35,839 nt of DNA from Sphingobacterium sp. (GTDB taxonomy: Bacteria; Bacteroidota; Bacteroidia; Sphingobacteriales; Sphingobacteriaceae), in NCBI GenBank assembly GCA_031277715.1, contig JAITLW010000016.1, positions 1 to 35,839 on the forward strand, in the 5' to 3' direction. Of the stretch, positions 33,171 to 35,839 are shown piece by piece; positions within the stretch are counted from its first letter, which is position 1; the number at the start of each line of letters is the position of its first letter. The notes below the pieces were generated by a model. It had not been told where the DNA came from. It did not search any database and saw only the letters and a program-made list of their open reading frames with translations. The position numbers were made by a program, and so were the translations under genes.

Positions 33171-33370
33171 ATGAGAAAAACAGTTTTTTACCTTTTAGTT
33201 TTTTAGGTATTACATTCGTTTCATGGGATAATTGGTAATAAAATACCTTCTAATTTCAAACGTAGTTTCGACGAAATAAGAGCACAAAAGGAATAGGTAA
33301 TCTAAAGGTGTATTCTTACATAAAAAAGAAAAAGGTTTTAAGCACTATCACCGATATTTTTAAAGATTGA
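33171..33370 (+). pseudogene. Frame-broken small exported or membrane protein gene
   Basis: No single frame is open here. Reading across three shifts gives one coherent small protein of about 70 residues. It starts MRKTVFYLLVF (hydrophobic, signal-like), continues LGITFVSW, then IIGNKIPSNFKRSFDEIRAQK, then GNLKVYSYIKKKKVLSTI and ends at TGA 33368-33370. The shifts fall at a T6 run (33199-33204), near TGGG (33223-33226) and at an AAAAGG run (near 33285). Either it is a decayed gene or the read contains homopolymer errors. It fits neatly between the DUF4870 gene (19-nt gap) and the next start (2-nt gap), which supports a former operon member. The family is not recognised. Confidence 0.5.
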
Positions 33371-33372
33371 TT

Positions 33373-33822
33373 ATGAATCTAAAACACTTCAAGCAGGAAG
33401 GAAGTCTGTTGTATGAGATGAAACCTCAATACGGATCCAGTATTATACTCATTGCAGGTTTGTTTGCCTTCGCATTTGTTGGATATTACGTCGCTATTTA
33501 TGGCCTAATGTGGGTCATGCTGATTTTGGGCGTTTTGTCCTTTTGGGCTATAGCTACCAAAAAAATGAGTATTGATATGGATAAAAGATTGTTACATGCA
33601 AAAGTCGGTTTGGCAAAGCCACAAGTTACCATTTCTATAGATAGTATTCAGCGTTTTGAATTATTTACCATGTCCAATAATTTTATCAAGACCAATGCTA
33701 TGCTTAGTGCCTACTATTTGGATGAGAGTGGAAAAGAAAAAGCTATTCAGATTGCTCAGGGATTTAGGGTGAAAGCCATGCAAAGTATCCTGAACGAAAT
33801 GGAAGAAATCATTGGGCGATGA
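33373..33822 (+). CDS. Small membrane protein with PH-like C-terminal part
   Basis: A 149-aa protein from the ATG at 33373 (the ORF track starts two codons earlier at a TTG). It has two close hydrophobic helices (SSIILIAGLFAFAFVGYYVAIY, MWVMLILGVLSFWAI) forming a hairpin. A beta-rich soluble part follows (MSIDMDKRLLHAKVGLA, ISIDSIQRFELFTM) and then a helix (VKAMQSILNEMEEII). This is the layout of bacterial PH-like membrane proteins, but I do not recognise a named family. It overlaps the next gene by 4 nt (ATGA), so the two are probably made together. Confidence 0.7.
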   Translation: MNLKHFKQEGSLLYEMKPQYGSSIILIAGLFAFAFVGYYVAIYGLMWVMLILGVLSFWAIATKKMSIDMDKRLLHAKVGLAKPQVTISIDSIQRFELFTMSNNFIKTNAMLSAYYLDESGKEKAIQIAQGFRVKAMQSILNEMEEIIGR

Positions 33823-34358
33823 GAGATAGATATCAAATCGAGGAAAGCGCTTCTGTTTTTTCTTTTAAGCCGTTTCATCCCTATCGAAGCAAGCTCAAAT
33901 GGTATGGGCTGGCAATAGTGATTTTTGGAGTATTGTCGGTATTTTATTATGCGTCAATGAGTAAGCTATTCTTAATCATTAGCGCTACACTTTTTGTCAT
34001 GACTGTTTGGTTCTTTCTTAAAGAAATCCTGTTATATATCCCTCTTAGGTATATTTTTGACCGATCAACGAATGAAGTTTATCAAAGTAGCCTATTCCTG
34101 TCGAAGAGGAAGATCATGAACCTAGATGAGGTTGTTATCTATCAAAGTTCCGAAATGGGAAGTTGGCAGTACAAAATCGGTAAAAAGAAAATGCAATTTG
34201 TAAAGAGTTACGCAATTAGTGAGTATTTTTCTATAAAGAAAGACAATGAACAAGTGGTTGCTTATCGAAGTGAAATCTTGACTAAAATAGAACAAATGGT
34301 AACAGAATCATCGTTGACAATTCCCTCCAATTCCGGTCGTTCATCTTTTAATCATTAA
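33819..34358 (+). CDS. Small membrane protein, partner of the preceding gene
   Basis: A 179-aa protein with two adjacent membrane helices (WYGLAIVIFGVLSVFYYA, LFLIISATLFVMTVWFFL). A beta-rich soluble domain follows (RYIFDRSTNEVYQSSLFLSKRKIMNLDEVVIYQ, SWQYKIGKKKMQFVKSYAIS), with a short helical end. The topology mirrors the preceding protein, with a similar two-helix hairpin and PH-like part, so the two could be distant paralogues forming a heteromer (inference). The start overlaps the upstream stop by 4 nt. No family is recognised. Confidence 0.7.
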   Translation: MRDRYQIEESASVFSFKPFHPYRSKLKWYGLAIVIFGVLSVFYYASMSKLFLIISATLFVMTVWFFLKEILLYIPLRYIFDRSTNEVYQSSLFLSKRKIMNLDEVVIYQSSEMGSWQYKIGKKKMQFVKSYAISEYFSIKKDNEQVVAYRSEILTKIEQMVTESSLTIPSNSGRSSFNH

Positions 34359-34367
34359 AAAATAAGA

Positions 34368-35663
34368 ATGCTAAAATCGTATTTAATTCTAATATGTCTG
34401 TCGGTAAACTTCTCAGGATTCGCTCAACATTACCAATTGGACTCTGTCGTTCACAGCATAAATGGTGTTCAGGTTATCACCACTCAAAAATATGACGCTG
34501 AAAATGAGAAGGCAGAACTTGTAAGGTACAAGCGACAAGGAGCAAATGATATTATTCAAAGAAGTGAGCGTATACAGGTAGCATACGATGACAAAGGAAA
34601 TGAGCTATACCGTATCTCTTCAGTTTGGAACCCTGTACGTGATACCTGGGATGAAGAAGAGAAAGTAGAACAAGAATTCAATGCTAACAACAAATCAATC
34701 CAGTTCAGTAGCTATCAGAAAAGAAATAATCAATGGATAAAAGTGTTTGAAAACAAACGAATATATACCCAAGATTCAATTATAGAAACAGATTACGATA
34801 CTAAGGACGATAAATTTCAGCCCATACAAAAGAATGTATCCGTCATTAATGCATTTGATAAGATCAAAACCCATGAGGCTTTCCTTTGGAATGATAAAGA
34901 ACAGACTTGGCAACCGTTAATCCAAACGGTAAACGTCTATCAAAAGGATACGATTATAATTGGTTTTGAGACCATAGAGTGGAAACAAAACCAATGGCAC
35001 AAACAAGAAAAAGTCGTTTATGAGTTAGATAAAGATAGTGTCAGAACAGAAAGCTATATTCTTTACAAAGGGCAGAACAATAGCTGGATGCCCGTTTCCA
35101 AGTTTGGAGAAGAGTTGTGGCCGGAGCAGAACAAAAAAAAGAGCAGCAGTTATAAATGGGAGGATATCAATAGTAAATGGATGATACAGACACAAGTCGA
35201 GACCTATTTCAATAAGCAAGGCAAAGCGCAAGATATTTTGTTTTCAGAAGTAGATACGGCCAATAATCAATTAATGCTTCAATTGGAGCAGATACACCTT
35301 TATGACAAAGAAGGGCGCTTGACACTTTTTCAGGATCTTTCCCATTCTTATGATGCAATAACGGGAACACAAAGCACTGTCAAATTTGATAAAGAAGGAA
35401 ATGTCATCCGAGAAAGTACGTATGATTTTGATCCCGAAAATGATACTTGGAATGAGAAAATAACGACAGAGTTTGTATATGACAAAAGCATAGACGTGTA
35501 TACGGTACCTGCCACGCGCAAGAGGCATGATTTATTCGACTTGAACCCGTACGGTTACATTACCAATAAATCTGCGGTAAAGCAAGTGAAAATCTATCTT
35601 TATAACCAGGGAAAAAAAGTTTTATCTGAAGAATTTGAGTTTTTCTATTCATCACTTCCATAG
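34368..35663 (+). CDS. Secreted repeat-rich protein of unknown function
   Basis: A 431-aa exported protein (signal peptide MLKSYLILICLSVNFSGFAQ). The mature part is a chain of about eight to ten irregular beta repeats of 30-45 residues. They follow a pattern like W-N-x4-W-x5-K-x3-Y-x-K-x-G: VWNPVRDTWDEEEKVEQEF, LWNDKEQTWQPLIQTVNVY, WKQNQWHKQEKVVYELD, SKWMIQTQVETYFNKQGK and YDFDPENDTWNEKITTEFVY. The pattern recalls YD/DUF3836-like repeat proteins on Bacteroidota surfaces. No lipobox, type IX sorting domain or enzyme motif is visible. It starts 9 nt after the upstream gene and is probably the last gene of the row. Confidence 0.7.
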   Translation: MLKSYLILICLSVNFSGFAQHYQLDSVVHSINGVQVITTQKYDAENEKAELVRYKRQGANDIIQRSERIQVAYDDKGNELYRISSVWNPVRDTWDEEEKVEQEFNANNKSIQFSSYQKRNNQWIKVFENKRIYTQDSIIETDYDTKDDKFQPIQKNVSVINAFDKIKTHEAFLWNDKEQTWQPLIQTVNVYQKDTIIIGFETIEWKQNQWHKQEKVVYELDKDSVRTESYILYKGQNNSWMPVSKFGEELWPEQNKKKSSSYKWEDINSKWMIQTQVETYFNKQGKAQDILFSEVDTANNQLMLQLEQIHLYDKEGRLTLFQDLSHSYDAITGTQSTVKFDKEGNVIRESTYDFDPENDTWNEKITTEFVYDKSIDVYTVPATRKRHDLFDLNPYGYITNKSAVKQVKIYLYNQGKKVLSEEFEFFYSSLP

Positions 35664-35839
35664 GCTCCCTATCTACAATGGCGTACTCAAGTTTTTCCGT
35701 GTTAATACCAGGGCAAAATCAGGCTTCCCGGAAAGATACAGCAGGTACTACTTTTATGTTTTATCAACCACTTTTTTTTGGTAATATTGAAAGTAGATAG
35801 TTATCATTTAGTTACATTCTAATCATTTCATTCGCATGG

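Overview
The window reads as a chromosomal segment of a Bacteroidota bacterium, most like Sphingobacteriaceae (Sphingobacterium/Pedobacter type). The reasons are two SusC/SusD outer-membrane import pairs, each preceded by a FecI-type ECF sigma factor and a FecR anti-sigma factor with a C-terminal DUF4974-like part; many short lipoprotein signals; TlpA/DUF4369 thioredoxins; a TPR-TM-HTH regulator; and several matches to the Bacteroidota promoter pattern (TTG/TTTG, about 20 nt, TAnnTTTG). No rRNA, tRNA, CRISPR array, transposase or phage gene was seen.

Layout. 1-6.4 kb is a mixed housekeeping/accessory stretch: a LysR regulator cut by the left edge, divergent from a TauE/SafE permease; a SAM methyltransferase; a DUF1016 (YhcG-type) PDDEXK nuclease; a DedA membrane protein; the GDP-mannose hydrolase NudK; and an atypical SDR protein. 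6.7-20.1 kb is locus A: sigma, anti-sigma, SusC, SusD, a lipoprotein that looks like a degenerate metallohydrolase, a FISUMP lipoprotein, two tandem TlpA/DUF4369 thioredoxins, asparagine synthase AsnB and an Lrp/AsnC regulator. From susC on, gaps are from -4 to 83 nt. 20.3-28.2 kb is locus B, a shorter version: sigma, anti-sigma, SusC, SusD, TlpA, closed by a terminator. 28.3-29.9 kb holds a membrane-anchored Dabb protein, an alpha/beta hydrolase and a DUF1304 protein. 30.1-35.7 kb holds a lipoprotein and a convergent TPR-TM-LuxR-like regulator, which is divergent from a run of small membrane/secreted proteins (DUF4870, a frame-broken small gene, two PH-like membrane proteins, a repeat-rich secreted protein).

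How the genes may work together. In loci A and B the expected logic is substrate binding by SusD/SusC, signalling from the SusC N-terminal (STN) domain to FecR, release of FecI, and transcription of the import genes. The exported thioredoxins point to a substrate or surface proteins needing thiol/disulfide handling. Neither locus encodes a carbohydrate-active enzyme, so they do not look like classical polysaccharide utilization loci. AsnB plus an AsnC-type regulator at the end of locus A suggests a link to nitrogen or amino-acid status (inference).

Most notable non-gene signals: two 27-nt near-palindromes with paired (compensatory) base differences inside the DUF1016 gene; hairpins directly upstream of both susC genes; a perfect 9-bp inverted repeat in front of the Lrp gene; and a small gene at 33.2 kb that becomes one coherent protein only if three frameshifts are allowed.
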